Counted from the first letter of the stretch, positions 1 through 42,602 are shown. The stretch: DNA of 64,000 bases from Motacilla alba alba (GCF_015832195.1 NC_052032.1:9864618-9928617); one strand, 5' to 3'. A program made the numbers and translations. The notes: generated from the sequence alone by a model not told the origin.

Positions 1-515
1 GGTCTCGTGTAGATCAAAGGGTGCATCCATGGTCAGAGCCTGACTTCTGTGACTTCCTCGAGAGAGCTTGGCAGGAGTGTGGCCCTGTCTTTACCACAGC
101 CTCGTCTGTGTGTGTTTGAATGGTTTATCTGTTGGAGAGGAAGGCACGTGCTGGATATCTTTGTTGTGGTCCTTACAACTGTGAGATACAAAGCTGTGTT
201 TCGTGTCAGGTACACACAGGCAGCATGTGTGCTTGTGATTGTGATATGTATGGAAACTGATCATGGGACAATTACAGGATGAATTCCAAAAAAATAACTG
301 AGGGAGTAAAGCAGGGAAGAAGGCCTTGGAACTTATCATTTGTTTGCAATTAACTTTTATAGCATCTGAAATAAAGCTTTAAGGATGTTGCTACTGGACA
401 GGAACTTTTTGCACATAGCTAAGCATTAAACAGCTTTGCAATAATAACCTTTTGAAGTATAATTTTAGAATATTGCTTGTAGTAAGGAGCTTTGAAAATA
501 TAAGTTTAGAATATA
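1..515. other. intergenic, no gene seen
   Basis: No open frame with coding character and no recognised repeat. It is the left-hand flank of the LTR-like element that begins near 516. Confidence 0.5.
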
Positions 516-1011
516 TGTAAAGGAAATATGCTTATCTCAACACCTTAGCAAAACAGTAAAAAGCAGCTTGAGAAAGGAAGATGAACATCAACCCAAGGAT
601 TGATGGATTCGACCAAGGGAAGCTGGACATCACTCTTATGAGATTTATAGTCTTTGCAATTAAAAGGTGGGCCCACATCTGGAGTCTGGACCGCACCAGC
701 TGGGAGACCTCTTTCTTCTTTCGGAAGTCGGACCCCACCATCTGGGGATACTCCTTTCTGGGGTACATCCTGAGAAAAACTAACTCACAATAGCGTATAG
801 AATTGTGACGTAAAAATTGGGAATAAAAACTGCTGAAAAAAGCTTATGTGTGCCCCTATAAATATCTGTACGCCCCAACCACTGGTGTGCAGTTGGAGGG
901 AAAACTTCCCCCACTGTACCCAGCGCTGTTTTGCTCATACTTTACCACCTTAATTAATAAATTGATTACTGCTTGAATATTGGCCTAGTCAAGCTTCTTA
1001 TTTATAACACA
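516..1011 (+). mobile_element. probable solo LTR of an avian endogenous retrovirus
   Basis: The segment begins TGT and ends ACA. It carries a TATA box (TATAAATA, 857-864) and a polyadenylation signal (AATAAA, 956-961) about 100 bases further on, followed by a short T-rich tail, which is the U3-R-U5 order of an LTR on the + strand. No gag, pol or env frame lies next to it, so it looks like a solo LTR. A 70-codon open frame inside it (581-793) has no recognisable product. A clear target-site duplication was not found, so both ends are approximate. The family assignment rests on general resemblance and not on a search. Confidence 0.5.
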
Positions 1012-4000
1012 ACTAGCTCTCTTTTGGAACGAGGCGTGTCATGAAGATCTCTGTTCAAGCAGCCAATGCTGCAAGGCAGAGGTGATTTCAGACCTCATGC
1101 AAATATGTTCATTCTGCCCTTGTCCTCTGGACTGCCCCCCTCCTCTTCCTCAGCACTGCTGTTTTATCTGAAGTTGATGATCATGCTCCAGGAAAGTGAG
1201 GCTGTGCCAGACCTCTGCACACCCGTGCCAGTACCCAGACAATCACCCTCTTGCTGTGCCTTGTGAGCCCACTTTTTCCACTGCCATTGCCCAGGACTGA
1301 CCAATCTCGCAGGCTCAGGACTCTGGCATTTCGCAGGCAGCATGATTTGATTGCCAGCAGTTCTGATTAGCAATGATAGGAAACTAAATTTATCGTGTCT
1401 AAAAAATGCAATTAGGGTCTCTCAAGACTGTACATTGTGTGTGATTTTGCCAGGTTTTAATAGCAACTTTAAAGTTTTGGCTCACAGCCCAAACTCTGCC
1501 TTGGCTGCTCCGCTGTGGGGATGTTGCAATAGGTCTCGCAGTGTCCAGGGTGCTGCTGGCACAGTTCTGCAGCACTTCAGGATGTGTCCAGTTGCTGTGG
1601 TTCCTCGGTGCTGCTGGAACGATCATTGTTCATTTCTTTCCAGCTCCCCTGTTTTCCCACAGGGGCCGTTGGCGACTTTGGCAGTGCAAAAGGGACATCT
1701 AGTGGGCTGATGGGGGAGCGGGGACAGTGCCTGCTCAGGGCAGCCGCAGAGAGCCGATTTCCAGCTAGAGATTGGGCTCTGGGGAACCCTCGAGCATTAC
1801 AGCACCAGACTGTATTTAAACATTTCAGTGTACACAATTGGCCCGTGAGTCTGGAGGCTTCACATTCCAAAACATTATGGAGTTTTAAAAAAGATTCCTG
1901 ACACTTTTCAGCAGTGTCAGAAAACAGGAGAGTGTATGGAAGCGGCCAAGTTTGGCACAGTTTTTGAGTGGAACTGGAAGGTTTTTTCTTTACTGACTCA
2001 ACTTCCCAAGCCTGCAGCCATTGTTAGTATGGACTGCTTTGTGTAATGTTGAGCCTAATGACCCTTAGAGGACAAAACTTGGGGAAAAATCATGACTGAT
2101 GCTGTTGGCTTCATTGTTCAATTCAGTAAAATAGACTTGTGCCCAGTGGTTCCAGGATGGTGAGGAGGGAAGGTGAGGCTCTGTCCTCTGTGGCGGTCAC
2201 AGCATGCACGTGACAGGAGAGAGGAATGGCTTTATTTGTACCACTGATATTTGCCGGCCTGTCACACGTCTCCAGTATCTAATCTGCAGTATTAGGATTA
2301 TTTTAAGCCCTGTGTGAGGAAAGATTGTGAAACTCATGCGAGTGTACATTGTTCTTTGAGTGAAAAGCAGACTTTTGCTGAGGTACTTTGGTGTATGATT
2401 CTCCCTGAACTTTTGTACAAAGATGTACAGGATTGGTCTATGACAAGTGTACAGAAAGGCATAGAATAAGTGGGCAGGAAGGTTCTGCTGAGTACCCCAA
2501 CCTACTTTCTCCTTTTTCCTCTAATCCAGCTTGCCCACTGCTGCCCCATTCCCATGGCATGCATTTCCGGCTTGCGAAGGTTCCTGCTTCAGGCTGAGAA
2601 TAGAAGCCTTGCTGTTATGCTGTCCTTAAATCTCCCATAATGAGTGTTACACCAAGGAAAGCAGCTGTGTCCTTTGGCTCTGGTTTTAATGCTATGTAAA
2701 GAGCAGATTATGGTGACGTTGGACGGCAGCGATGCGGAGGTAGCACAAACCATGACCAGTTTGGGGAAGGCTTTAGCAAGGATGACTAAGGACTTGGAGC
2801 TCATGCTTTAGGTAACAAATCCACCCAATTGTGCTCTTTTGGAAACGTAGTCAAGCCTAACAAATCAGGGCCTTAACAGAGTTGCATTAGGGTCCTTTAA
2901 TTGGACTAAGCTGGTTAATACCCACATTGGCTTTTGTATGCCCAGGGGTGCAGCACAGCAATGGTTTGCTGTTTATGCTGGCAAAATCTCATAAAATTGC
3001 AACCATGAGCATTGATAAAATTAAATTCTAATGTCCTCACAGGTAGACAATGGATTAAGGTATTTTGATTATTATGAGGAAGTTGGATGTAATTGTTTTC
3101 CTCTTCCCTCAGTCTGGCTAGTGTGACAGACTCTGTCATGGCTCTGTCCAGGGTTTGGGGTGTGACAGGCCACACAGCACAGCAGGAGCAGCAGGGCTGC
3201 ACAAGTCCTCAGCCTCTGTGGGACAACATCCACTTTCTGTGTGTGGGGGTTTGTCGTACTCATTCTGTTTCGTGAAAGCTGAGCAGGTTCTTCAGGTAGT
3301 CCTTGAAGCCATAAATTACCATGGATTAGGTGTGTTTCCCAGGTGTTGTGAAGTGTTGCACAACTGGACTTACAGCAGTGCCTGGCTAAGCATGGTGCTT
3401 TGTTGCCATGTTAATTGTGCAATGATTCATATGGATTTGCTGGGATTTGGAAAAGGTGGATTGTTGAGAGCATAATTCACACAGGTGAGGCAAAAATCCT
3501 CTGAGCAGAAAGATTCTGCACATGTCAGTGTTTGGTTACATCCCCTGACAGCCAAACCAGAGTCTAAGGGGACAGAAATGAATTCCAGATGGTTGTGGTA
3601 ACTGGCAAGAAACTAATACTGAGGCTGATCTTGAGAAAACAGACTGAGGACACCAGAGATGAAAGAGGGGGCAGGGTGGTCCAGATAAGGTTGATAACAC
3701 ATGATATATCATCTTTGGAGCATTCCAAGGCAGGACAGTGAGATGAACCATTTGTTCCTGAACTGCAGAGTCTGGGTGGTGGAAAGGCTCTTGCTGTGGC
3801 TGTTCTGCTCCTGCACTGAAGGTAAAACCCCTGCAGTAACTATCCCATTTCCATGCACAAATCCTACCGGCCTCTGCTGCCCCGCAGGGATGCTGGGGTC
3901 ATGCAGATTACTCACTGTAGTTTTGCTCCTGTTTTCTTCATGTGCAGCCTAGGTGTGTCTGCACCAATGCATTGCTACCTTGCATATTTCCTGTTTAAAC

Positions 4001-4489
4001 TAGGAATTTGTCTGCCATCTTACCTATGTTCTATTTTTAGTTGTTAGTGAAGGGTGAGGCAATGTACTTAATTCTCATTACAGTTCGTTTAATCCAATTG
4101 TGATGTGGATTTAGAGAGACTTAGTAGGTCTCGGCTGAGTGTGGGCTGTCTTTTTCCAGTTACTGTCATTAAACAATGCACACTGATAGCTTTTTGCACT
4201 TCTCAAACGAAACCCATGTACCTAAAGGTGCTGTGATCTGGTGCCTGTGTTTTGCGCCTCTGTTGATCTCTGTAACTGTTGCTTGATTGGGAAGAGGGTT
4301 CCTGTACATTTTGTGGGTTCACCTGACCTGTGGTATCACCCACCATGGTGAGACAGCAGTAAAGATTAATGTGGACTAACTCTGCTTTTGGGGGTTGACA
4401 GAGTGCTTTTGTCTTATTTCTCTCGGAACAAAGCAGCTTCTCTCAGGAAACCGTGTTCCATCCTACTGTGGAGTTGGTCAATAGGAGCC
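1012..4489. other. 5' flank of CRB2, no gene seen
   Basis: Moderate-GC non-coding sequence with only short, chance-like frames. It may hold upstream regulatory sequence for CRB2, but no element is distinct enough to name. Confidence 0.5.
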
Positions 4490-4862
4490 GATACAGAACT
4501 CGGCATCCTCCCAAGAGGTCGGTCCCGCAGCAGTTGGGAGCCCTGTCCGGGCTGTGGGGCCGGCCCGGGTGTGCTGTGCATTGCGGAGGGGCGCAGGGAG
4601 CCCCGCTGCCGCTGCGGGCAGCCCAGGCTGGCGGCGGGCGCAGTCCGCTCCGCGCGATCCAGGCAGGCTTTGCCGGCGCTCCCGCGGGCCGCGGGCTCTG
4701 TCCGCGGGCTCAGTGCTGCTGCGGGGCCCGGCGAGCGCGGGGCGAGCGGCCGGCCTGGGCAGAGCCCGCCCCGCACCGTGATGTGGCCACAGGAGGGGCT
4801 TGCTGGGCTCCGGCTCCTGTCTCTCCCCGGAGGGGTTTAGAACGGCCACTCTTACACTTGTC
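4490..4862 (+). promoter_or_regulatory. CRB2: CpG island, main CRB2 promoter and 5' UTR
   Basis: A sharp rise in GC and CpG content occurs here against AT-richer flanks, with dense CGCG, CCGCGG and GGCCGGCC-type words between about 4530 and 4780. It ends just before the signal-peptide ATG at 4863. No TATA box is evident, as usual for CpG-island promoters. The transcription start cannot be fixed from sequence alone. The long open frames through this stretch on both strands are a by-product of high GC. Confidence 0.7.
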
Positions 4863-35242
<30,380 letters not shown>

Positions 35243-36109
35243 GCCCTGCCGTGCCCGGGACCTGCGCCTGCAAGGTCTGCCTGGACCCGCGGCTCTTCCA
35301 GCCCTGGCAGCAGCAGATCCACCCCATCCCAGTTCCCCCAAGGGCCGGCCACGAACAACGGACGTCGCGCGCGGGCAGCGGGGCCGGAGCGCCGCCCCAG
35401 CCGGGCCGCACTGCTGCACTCCAGTGGCTCCAAGGGAGCCTCTGCCCTCCCTCCTGCCCTGCCCGGGCTGGCCACTGCTCATCTCTGCAGCAGCTGAAGG
35501 GCTCTGGCTCCTGTCCCCTCCCAGGCAGGAGAGGCACAGTAAATCTGCCTTCCAAGGCAGGGTGGCCCGAGGCACCTGTGCAGGTTCAGCTCCCTGAGTC
35601 CCGCTCGAGCCAGCAAGGTCGTGGCCGGTTTGTGTATTCTGCTCTGGTTTTGTCAACAGCTGAAAAACATTCAAACTCTCAGCTCAGGTGTGTGAGGTTT
35701 TCAGTCTTCAACAGCAACAGCAACTGTAACCTCCCTGTGACAGCCCTGTGTTCCAGGGAATGGTCAGGAATGATCAAAGTCCTTGCACAAATCATGTCCG
35801 AATGCCACGGTGCTGTTAGACATTCCCAAGGGTACCATGCAGGGAAGGGACAGGCAGGCTCCGCGGGTTTGGGCCAGCGCTGGAGCTGCCAGATGCTGGA
35901 CTTTGGGGGTGCGTGGAGGGGAGAGGGGAGCAGGACAAGGGTCACCAGCCTCCTGTGCATTCCCTGGGCTCCGTGGGACAGGGGAAAGGGGAGCTCCTGC
36001 CCTGCTCCGCTGTCAGCACGGCGCAGCCGAGGGAGGCACTGGGGGCTGAGGGGTGTGAATGCAGCTGCGTCCTGGTGGAAGCTCTGAGTAACTCCCTGTT
36101 CTACCACAG
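35243..36109 (+). other. CRB2: 3' UTR after tail 1, or intron before tail 2
   Basis: A GC-rich stretch with no AATAAA or ATTAAA. Transcripts ending in tail 1 probably continue through the downstream tail-2 region to a later signal. A 337-codon frame crossing it (35074-36087) is out of frame with CRB2 and looks like a GC artefact. Confidence 0.6.
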
Positions 36110-36328
36110 CAGCGAGTGTGGGCGCACCTCAGCCACTCCTCCGTGGTGGGAGCAGTCGGGGCTGCGGGGGCTGCCCTGCTCCTCGCTCTGGCTGTAGCCA
36201 CGGCGGTTGCCATGAAGAGGAGGAGAGCGACTCAGGGAACCTACAGCCCGAGCCGGCAGGAGAAGGACGGGGCGCGAGTGGAAATGTGGAACGTGATCAA
36301 GATGCCCCCGACCGAGCGGCTGATCTGA
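36110..36328 (+). CDS. CRB2: alternative CRB2 terminal exon: second membrane helix and CRB1-type tail
   Basis: The acceptor CTGTTCTACCACAG is followed by 72 codons and TGA. A short linker ([11 protein letters not shown]) precedes an alanine/leucine-rich membrane helix ([18 protein letters not shown]...). The 37-residue tail follows: [20 protein letters not shown], then [17 protein letters not shown]. The tail aligns without gaps to that of exon 13 (23 of 37 identical) and keeps both the FERM (GTY) and PDZ (ERLI) motifs. [12 protein letters not shown] and RVEMWN are the wording of vertebrate CRB1. Phase 0 matches the exon 12 donor, and the frame is intact with no sign of decay. Tandem CAGCAG at 36107-36112 allows two acceptors differing by one glutamine. 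Confidence 0.8.
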   Translation, partial: QRVWAHLSHSSVVGAVGAAGAALLLALAVATAVAMKRRRATQGTYSPSRQEKDGARVEMWNVIKMPPTERLI

Positions 36329-36391
36329 GCCCGGGGTCACGCACCGAGCTGCCCGGGCAGCGGGCCGGGGGGACAGCTCTGCACGGCCTCA

Positions 36392-36443
36392 GGCACTGCC
36401 CGCTGGCACTGCCCGCTGGCACTGCCCCCTGGCACTGCCCCAC
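36392..36443. repeat. 4 x 13-bp tandem repeat
   Basis: The unit GGCACTGCCCGCT recurs at 36392, 36405, 36418 and 36431 with small changes in the last copies. It lies just after the tail-2 stop codon in the CRB2 3' UTR. Confidence 0.85.
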
Positions 36444-36669
36444 GGGCTGCTCGCTGCTGCTCATCCCTCAAAGCATTCTGGCAAAGCGCTCTGGCGGTGA
36501 AAGCGGCAAAAACCCCACGGCTGAGGGCCAGGGGAGGGAGCAGCGGCTGTGGCACGGCGGGGACACGGAAGCAGACAGAAGAGGGGCTGTGTCACAGCCA
36601 GAGCAGGGCTGGGCCCCCGCTCCTGCAGGCAGCAGAAAAACCACCCTGGGGCAGGTCCAGTGAATGGGA

Positions 36670-36675
36670 ATTAAA
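36670..36675 (+). terminator. CRB2: polyadenylation signal ATTAAA (CRB2, proximal)
   Basis: ATTAAA 342 bases after the tail-2 stop, followed by sequence with TGTGAATAG and a T-rich stretch. It is the first usable signal downstream of either tail exon. Confidence 0.45.
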
Positions 36676-38636
36676 CCACTGTACTCTGAAATAATGTGAA
36701 TAGTAAGGTTTTTTCAAAAAGACACAAGCCTGTGACTCCTCTCCAGGCTAAGCCAGGTGAGTGAGTGCTGGGAAATCCTTCCTAGAGCTGCTGCTGCCCT
36801 TCCAGAGCTGGCATGACAGTAAGTCCCACTGGGCTGTGCTGGACGTGGCTGCTGGAGCTTTCCCTGAGGCTAGACCAAACCACAGGAATATTTGAAGTGC
36901 CTTTCTGATCCCGAGGTGCCAGTTACAGTTTAACCTTTGTGAAACGAGGACGTTTTCATGTTGTTTGATCCGGCTCCACCACTCCCGAGCAGCTTGGACC
37001 GTGGACCTGACCCTGTGAGAGCCAGGGGCTGAGCATCTGATGGTACCTGCTGGGGTGAGGAGGGGAGAAAGAAGAGTTCTAGAAGTGACCTCTCTGGCCT
37101 GACAGGTTTGGGCTTGCTGGTACAGGAGAGTGGAATTCAGTTAACCAGTCTTTTAACCCAAACGAGGGTTGGTGTGAGTGACACAGCATCTGCTTTCCAC
37201 TGCACTGAAAAGGGGTTTGAGTTTGTGGCTTTGCTTCTCCTGTGTTGCTGTTCGAGCTGTTGAATGTGCTGGTTCTTCTTTAGCTAACGTGGCAGAGGCT
37301 GTGGAAGAAATGCAGCACAGCAGGCCAGGTAAGCTCTACAGTCATTAGTGTTTCAGGATGATCATCACAACAACTATCAATAAGGAATATTTTAGAAGAG
37401 TCTGCTTTTTAATGTCCAAAATACTATTAAAAATCAGGGTGGGAACCTGCCTGCTGTAGCTCATTGCCACAAGAAAATGCTGTTTATTCTGCTCTCCTTT
37501 TGGATTTTTTTTCTACTGTAGCTGTAAATGTTTCTGTAATTCCAAGCAAAGGGAGGGGCATGGAACTACTGCTCACGTGTTCATTTAAGAACAGCTGTGT
37601 CTGTGTGGAACAGGCCTCTGCAACAGGCAGCTGCTGACAGAAAAACGAAAATTTTAGAAACTAGGGAGAACCAGGAGTGGGAGACAGACAATATTTTGTC
37701 AGTAAGATCACTTTCCCTCTAGCAGTGGGTGTGATCCCAGCTGTGTGGGAGGCAGCTGGAGCTGGCAGTGACAGAGATGCCCTGGCTGCAGGGGGGAGCC
37801 TGTGGCTGCTTTCCTGGTCATCAGCAGTGGCTCTGCTGGCTCTGCTCCTGTCACTGGTTTGCTCTGGGCATTTTCCAGCTGCTCTTTCGGGAGGTCCAGC
37901 ACACTTTGGGAACAGAGCCAGTGGCACTGCCTGGTCCCCCTGTGGCAGCGGGGCTTTGGAGCAGGTCAGGGGGGTTCTCCTGTGCCTTTGTGCACAGGAA
38001 CTCCAGGGCAGCAGAGCTGTGCCAGGACAGTGGGGGCTCCTGGCAGGAGCAGGGGTGGGCACAGCCCTGGGGCCCTGTGCTGCCAGGCAAAGGCTGCTGT
38101 GCTTTCCTGCAGCCCGGGGGTGCAGTAAACTCAGGGGGCTCAGGAGTCTCTGCCTCTGGCACCCCAGGGCAGGTCCTGCCTCTGATTTTTTTGCTCCGCT
38201 CCACATTTGGCATTTACCCTGTGCAGAAATGAGGCAGCAGCAGGATGGAGAAGAGCCCCAGTTCCTGCAGCCCAAGGGGTGCTGAACACCCGGCCGTGCT
38301 CCCAGAGCTCCCCGAGCTCTGCCCTCCCTGCAAGGTCCAAAGCCCTGGAGCCCCCGGCAGCAGCTCCTCAGGGCTGTGCTCCAAGCACCCGAAGCCAGTA
38401 TCAGCAAAGGTGTTAAAATACCCTGTCAGTGTCTTGAGCATTTCTGCAAAATAATTTATGGAAGGTGGTTTTGTTTTTTCAATAATGAACTTAACTTTCT
38501 TTTGATATTTAATTTTTGAATATATTTTTTCACAAAACTGGACTTGCTGTAGTTAATGATTATGATCCTGATTTCTTTTTTAATTGTAAATTTTATAATT
38601 TGTAAATAATTAGAATGTCCTTCAAAAGAAATTTAC

Positions 38637-38642
38637 AATAAA
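38637..38642 (+). terminator. CRB2: polyadenylation signal AATAAA (CRB2, distal)
   Basis: Canonical AATAAA in a very AT-rich context, followed within 30 bases by a GT-rich stretch (CTGGTTGTTGACCTGTGACTG), the usual arrangement of a cleavage site. It would give a 3' UTR of about 2.3 to 3.4 kb. Confidence 0.6.
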
Positions 38643-38660
38643 ATTTGGTTAAAACCAGAC

Positions 38661-41333
38661 CTGGTTGTTGACCTGTGACTGTTTTTCCCCAAAGCTGCGT
38701 GGATGGCCGAGCATGGTCTGTGCCACACCCCCTGCACCGCTGCAAACTCTGGTGGCTCCTCAGGGTTAAAGGATTCGTTTGGTGATGATTGTCACAGCCC
38801 GGAGCCCTGAGCACCAAGGCAGGGAGCTGGGAAGCCTCTGCTCTCTGCTCACCCCTCTGAGCCGCATTTCTCCGTTAACCCCTGACGGAATGCAGGAGAG
38901 GGGCTCTGTGTGCCCCGAGCTGGAAGCCTCCACCCAGAGTGAGCGAGATACAGAGCTGCTTCCACCTCTTGTGCAGCAGCAGATGCAGCAGCAGCGTCAA
39001 AGAGGTTTGTCTTGTTTGTTTTTAAAATAAACTTCTTTCTTACGGCAGGAAGCAGCTGTAAATAAGCAAAGTGATACCAAACCCTGGGCAAGTACAGGAA
39101 CACGTTAGAGTCAGGTATAAAGTCACTGATGAGTGAGACCAGGAACATTTTTTATACTGGATTAATAAAAACCTCCCAATTCCTTCTCGGGCTGAAACAG
39201 AACTGGTTCAGATAAGCAAACTGTTTATACCTGGCACTATCAAGAATGAATCATGTTAGGCATTCCTGAGTTTAAATGAGACAAAAAATCCCTAAATGCT
39301 GTCCTAGGGATAGTTCAATTCCTATGTTACAAGAAACCCCTAAAAAAGTCTCCCGCTTGCAAACCCTGCTCCAGAAATGAAGAAAGTCACAAATCCCTTG
39401 TCCTCCTGGGTCTCAGAGGTGCTAAATAAAGTGCAGGGTGAATAAATGGGTGTTAGAACTCTTCAGTGCCCCAAAACTGACTTAGCAAATGATCCATAAT
39501 ATGAGCAAAGTAACCAGAGATGGAAACAAACTGCAGTGGGACAGAATTTCCTGAGTGCTTCAAAGCCTCTGTGATGCTCCTCAGTGTGTGAGCACCGTGT
39601 GACATTTCTGAGTTTAAACAGGGCCTGTGGAGCCCTGCTTGGCACAGGCAGCATTGTCCAGCGCCCCTCCACATCCACCATCATCCAGAAAGTTTTATCA
39701 TCCAGCTCATAGCAGAGGAGCTCTGACATGCCAGACTGAATTAGATACAACGTTCTTATTCTGAACTCTAGCCTTTATCCAAATAAAATGGAACTGGTAT
39801 CTTAGACTTTAAATATTTTACTATTCAATACTAAACCCATCTGTCTTTCAACACAAAAAGAAAATACAAATCCAAGTGAATGGCTTGTCAGAGGAACAGC
39901 ACTGTACAGAAACAGAAGATTCCTGGAATACTGTGGTCTTCCCAAAACCGGCAGCATTTCAGATTTTATCTTTCTTTTGTACTGCCCAGACTCGAACACG
40001 GAGACAGCCATTCCCATTCCCCAGAGTAAGAAAACTTCCAAGATAACATGAATAAAATAGATACATTGGAAATCAGATAAAGCTTTACAAGAATTTCCCC
40101 ACGTGTCCGAGATGATTTCCTTTATCAAAGGCTCCGTGGTGATGGGATTCCCTCTGCGAGAGTGACAGGTTTTACACCCAGATACGAAACAAACCAAAAA
40201 AGCACCACTGAAGTGAAACAGAAATGATGAGAGACAGCAGCGTTGCTGGGGATGCAATATCTGGAGAACACGGAGGGGGCTCAGAACAGCCAGCTGAGCT
40301 CCCCTGCGCTCGCTGCCTCGCGGGCCAGGCGGGGCCAGCGCGAGGCTCCGGGGGGCACAGAGCCCAGGTCCTGGACACGCCTGCCCTCAGCCCTCAGCCC
40401 TCAGCCCTCAGCCCTCAGCACCGCCGCCTTCACCTGCACTCCACAGCCAGGAACCTCGATACCCCGCATTTCTTCTCTTCTTTGTAATAATCAAGTAAGA
40501 TAGTGTTACATTCCATTCATATACTGCAATTTATAATATTGATAGATAATATTAAGATACACATATATAAGAACTAGGATACTCTTTATGGCCTCTATTT
40601 TCTGATGTATTTAACAAAAACAAAGTCAAAAAAATGAAAACAATTGCTGGTGTTTCCAGTTTCCCAACAGAGATGCAGGACCAATCCCTGAGCAGCTGCT
40701 CTGTGCTGTGGTTTCCAGGCCTGTGACAACTCTGCCCTGGCTGTTGGTGTTCGGGGAGGGGGGAGTCAAAAGTGCCACCAGAGTCCATCTGACAGCACAG
40801 CTCCAGGAGTGGCTGGGGTTCAACGAGCACAAACAGAAACAAACAGATCAGTTCAGTGACTTGTGGGCTGGTTTGCTGCACTTGGCACGTGGGAACAGAA
40901 CGTTGCGTGTCTGTGTAATGCCAGAAAAACTGACGCCCGTTCCCAGAGGCAGGAATGAGCCCCAACAGAGTGGGCCGTGTCAAGCTCCAGGTGTGCCAAG
41001 GACTGAAAATACAGGGAGGGAGGAACTTGTGCATCAGCAGCGCCGCCTGAAAAGCCGCGTGTGGAAATCCAGCCCAACCCAAACCACCTCCCCTCACGCT
41101 TTGGTCAGTGCAGGGATCCCAGGGTTCAGTGGCGGGGAGTGAGAGCAGTGTCAGGGACTGGGGGACTCTGACCTGTGGGCAAAGAGCTCTCGTGGTGAGT
41201 TGCAGCTCAGCGATGGTCCTGCAGCGGTCCTGGCTCAGCCTTCCTTAAAAGAAATGCTTGGTTTTATGCTGGCTCAAAAAAACCAAAAAATCCCTCTGTC
41301 ACTTCCAAAAGGACACCAAGGCCATGGGGCACG
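38661..41333 (-). other. DENND1A: DENND1A 3' UTR and convergent intergenic gap
   Basis: Non-coding. The part next to 41334 must be DENND1A 3' UTR, but no AATAAA or ATTAAA was found on the - strand in this stretch, so the transcript end cannot be placed. A 7-bp repeat lies at 40384-40419. Confidence 0.5.
40384..40419. repeat. 5 x 7-bp tandem repeat
   Basis: CCCTCAG repeated five times in a row without mismatch, in the probable DENND1A 3' UTR. Confidence 0.9.
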
Positions 41334-42602
41334 TCATTCAAAGGTTTCCCATCGCTTTCTGAGCTGCTCCACCTTACCTGGTGTGGGTGACACATCCTGC
41401 TTGGTCTTTTTTAACAGATCTTCAAATGGATCTTTTGTCTCCTCAGATTTTGAGGACAGCAACACTGACTCCAAGCCCTTGGCTGGCCTGGCAGGGACCA
41501 GAGGGGGCTCACTGGCCAGAAGAGCCAGGGCTTGTTTGGGATCTACCTTTGTGCTGGGCTGGCCCACCTGTAACGTTCGGGGCTTGGAGGGACCACCCAG
41601 ACAGGCTGGCTGGAGGGAGCTGCTGGGAGAAGGGCTGTGGCTCTGCAGGAGCAAGGAGCCAGCCGCGGGCACAGCTGGAGCCTGGCTGAACAGGTTTGGC
41701 ATGGACAGCGTGGCCATGGGGGGCGGAGGTCTCTGTGGCGGGTAGAAGCCGGCAGCGGGGGTTATGAAGCTGGAGCTGTACGCGTGACCTAAGGAGGGGG
41801 CGAAGGAGCCCCTCGGGGGTCTGACCAGGGACACCGGGAGGGCTCCCGGCAGCGTCTGGGTGAAGGGATTGGGGGAGGGCTGCAGAAAAGGCGGCGGAGC
41901 TGGGGCAGCATAGCCAAGGGGCCGGGCAAACGGCGCGGCTGCGGGAGGCACGAAGTCGCTGGGCAGGGCGCCGAAGGCGGGCGCGGGGGCCGAGCCCTGC
42001 GGGGCCCTGGCCGGCCAGGCCGTGGTTCTCAGCGGGTCCAGCAGGCTCAGCAGGAGCTCGCTGTCGTTCCCGGCGCCTTCCGCCTTCACCCGCACGGGCT
42101 GCAGCACCTCAGCGCTGCCAGCAGCGGCGCGCAGCAGCTGCGACGGGCCGGAGGAGCAACTCGCAGGCTGCTGCCCCTCGGAGCCCCCAAAGGGCTCTGG
42201 GATAAGATCTGAAACCAAGTGGCTGCGCCCGTGAGGGGCGAGGATTTCCGCTGACCCAGCTGGAGCCTGGTGCTTGGAAGCCCTGGGTGCTGGTGGTGGT
42301 GGCACGATCCCCAGTTCTGGAGTCTTTCTTCCCTGTGGCCTAGGAATGGTAATGTTCCCTTGAAGGGCAGGATTGGATTCATCCTTTTCTGCAGGAGCCA
42401 GACCACTGTCTCTGCTCTGGGGTCTCCTGGCGATGGGGGGCACGTTACCCAGGGCAGCCGAGGGTCTTTCGGGTGAGCTTTGGGAATATTTGGTGGGAAT
42501 AGCCATGTCATCATGGCCCATACTCCACAGCTTGTTGTAAGGGTGGGACAGCTTCATGCTCGGCATAATCCTGCTCCTCTCAGACACACCAAGATCCATT
42601 CT
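41334..42602 (-). CDS. DENND1A: DENND1A last coding exon
   Basis: A 1269-nt exon, phase 0, opening RMDLGVSERSR and ending LRKRWETFE-TGA (TGA at 41336-41334). It contains HPYNKLWSMGHDDMAIP, a polyproline stretch (GIVPPPPAP), an alanine/proline-rich low-complexity middle with NPF (QPSPNPFTQ), LSMPNLFSQ and DPFEDLLKK. DPF/NPF-type motifs in this protein bind clathrin adaptors and EH domains (family knowledge). The acceptor on the - strand is CTGCTCTCTTGCAG. Confidence 0.93.
   Translation of the reverse strand, partial: RMDLGVSERSRIMPSMKLSHPYNKLWSMGHDDMAIPTKYSQSSPERPSAALGNVPPIARRPQSRDSGLAPAEKDESNPALQGNITIPRPQGRKTPELGIVPPPPAPRASKHQAPAGSAEILAPHGRSHLVSDLIPEPFGGSEGQQPASCSSGPSQLLRAAAGSAEVLQPVRVKAEGAGNDSELLLSLLDPLRTTAWPARAPQGSAPAPAFGALPSDFVPPAAAPFARPLGYAAPAPPPFLQPSPNPFTQTLPGALPVSLVRPPRGSFAPSLGHAYSSSFITPAAGFYPPQRPPPPMATLSMPNLFSQAPAVPAAGSLLLQSHSPSPSSSLQPACLGGPSKPRTLQVGQPSTKVDPKQALALLASEPPLVPARPAKGLESVLLSSKSEETKDPFEDLLKKTKQDVSPTPGKVEQLRKRWETFE

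Larger units (their letters stand above)
36329..38660 (+). other. CRB2: CRB2 3' UTR
   Basis: Non-coding, with two plausible polyadenylation signals (36670 and 38637) and a 4 x 13-bp repeat near the start. Frames of about 200-250 codons on both strands near 37660-38410 overlap one another and carry no recognisable domain. Confidence 0.55.
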
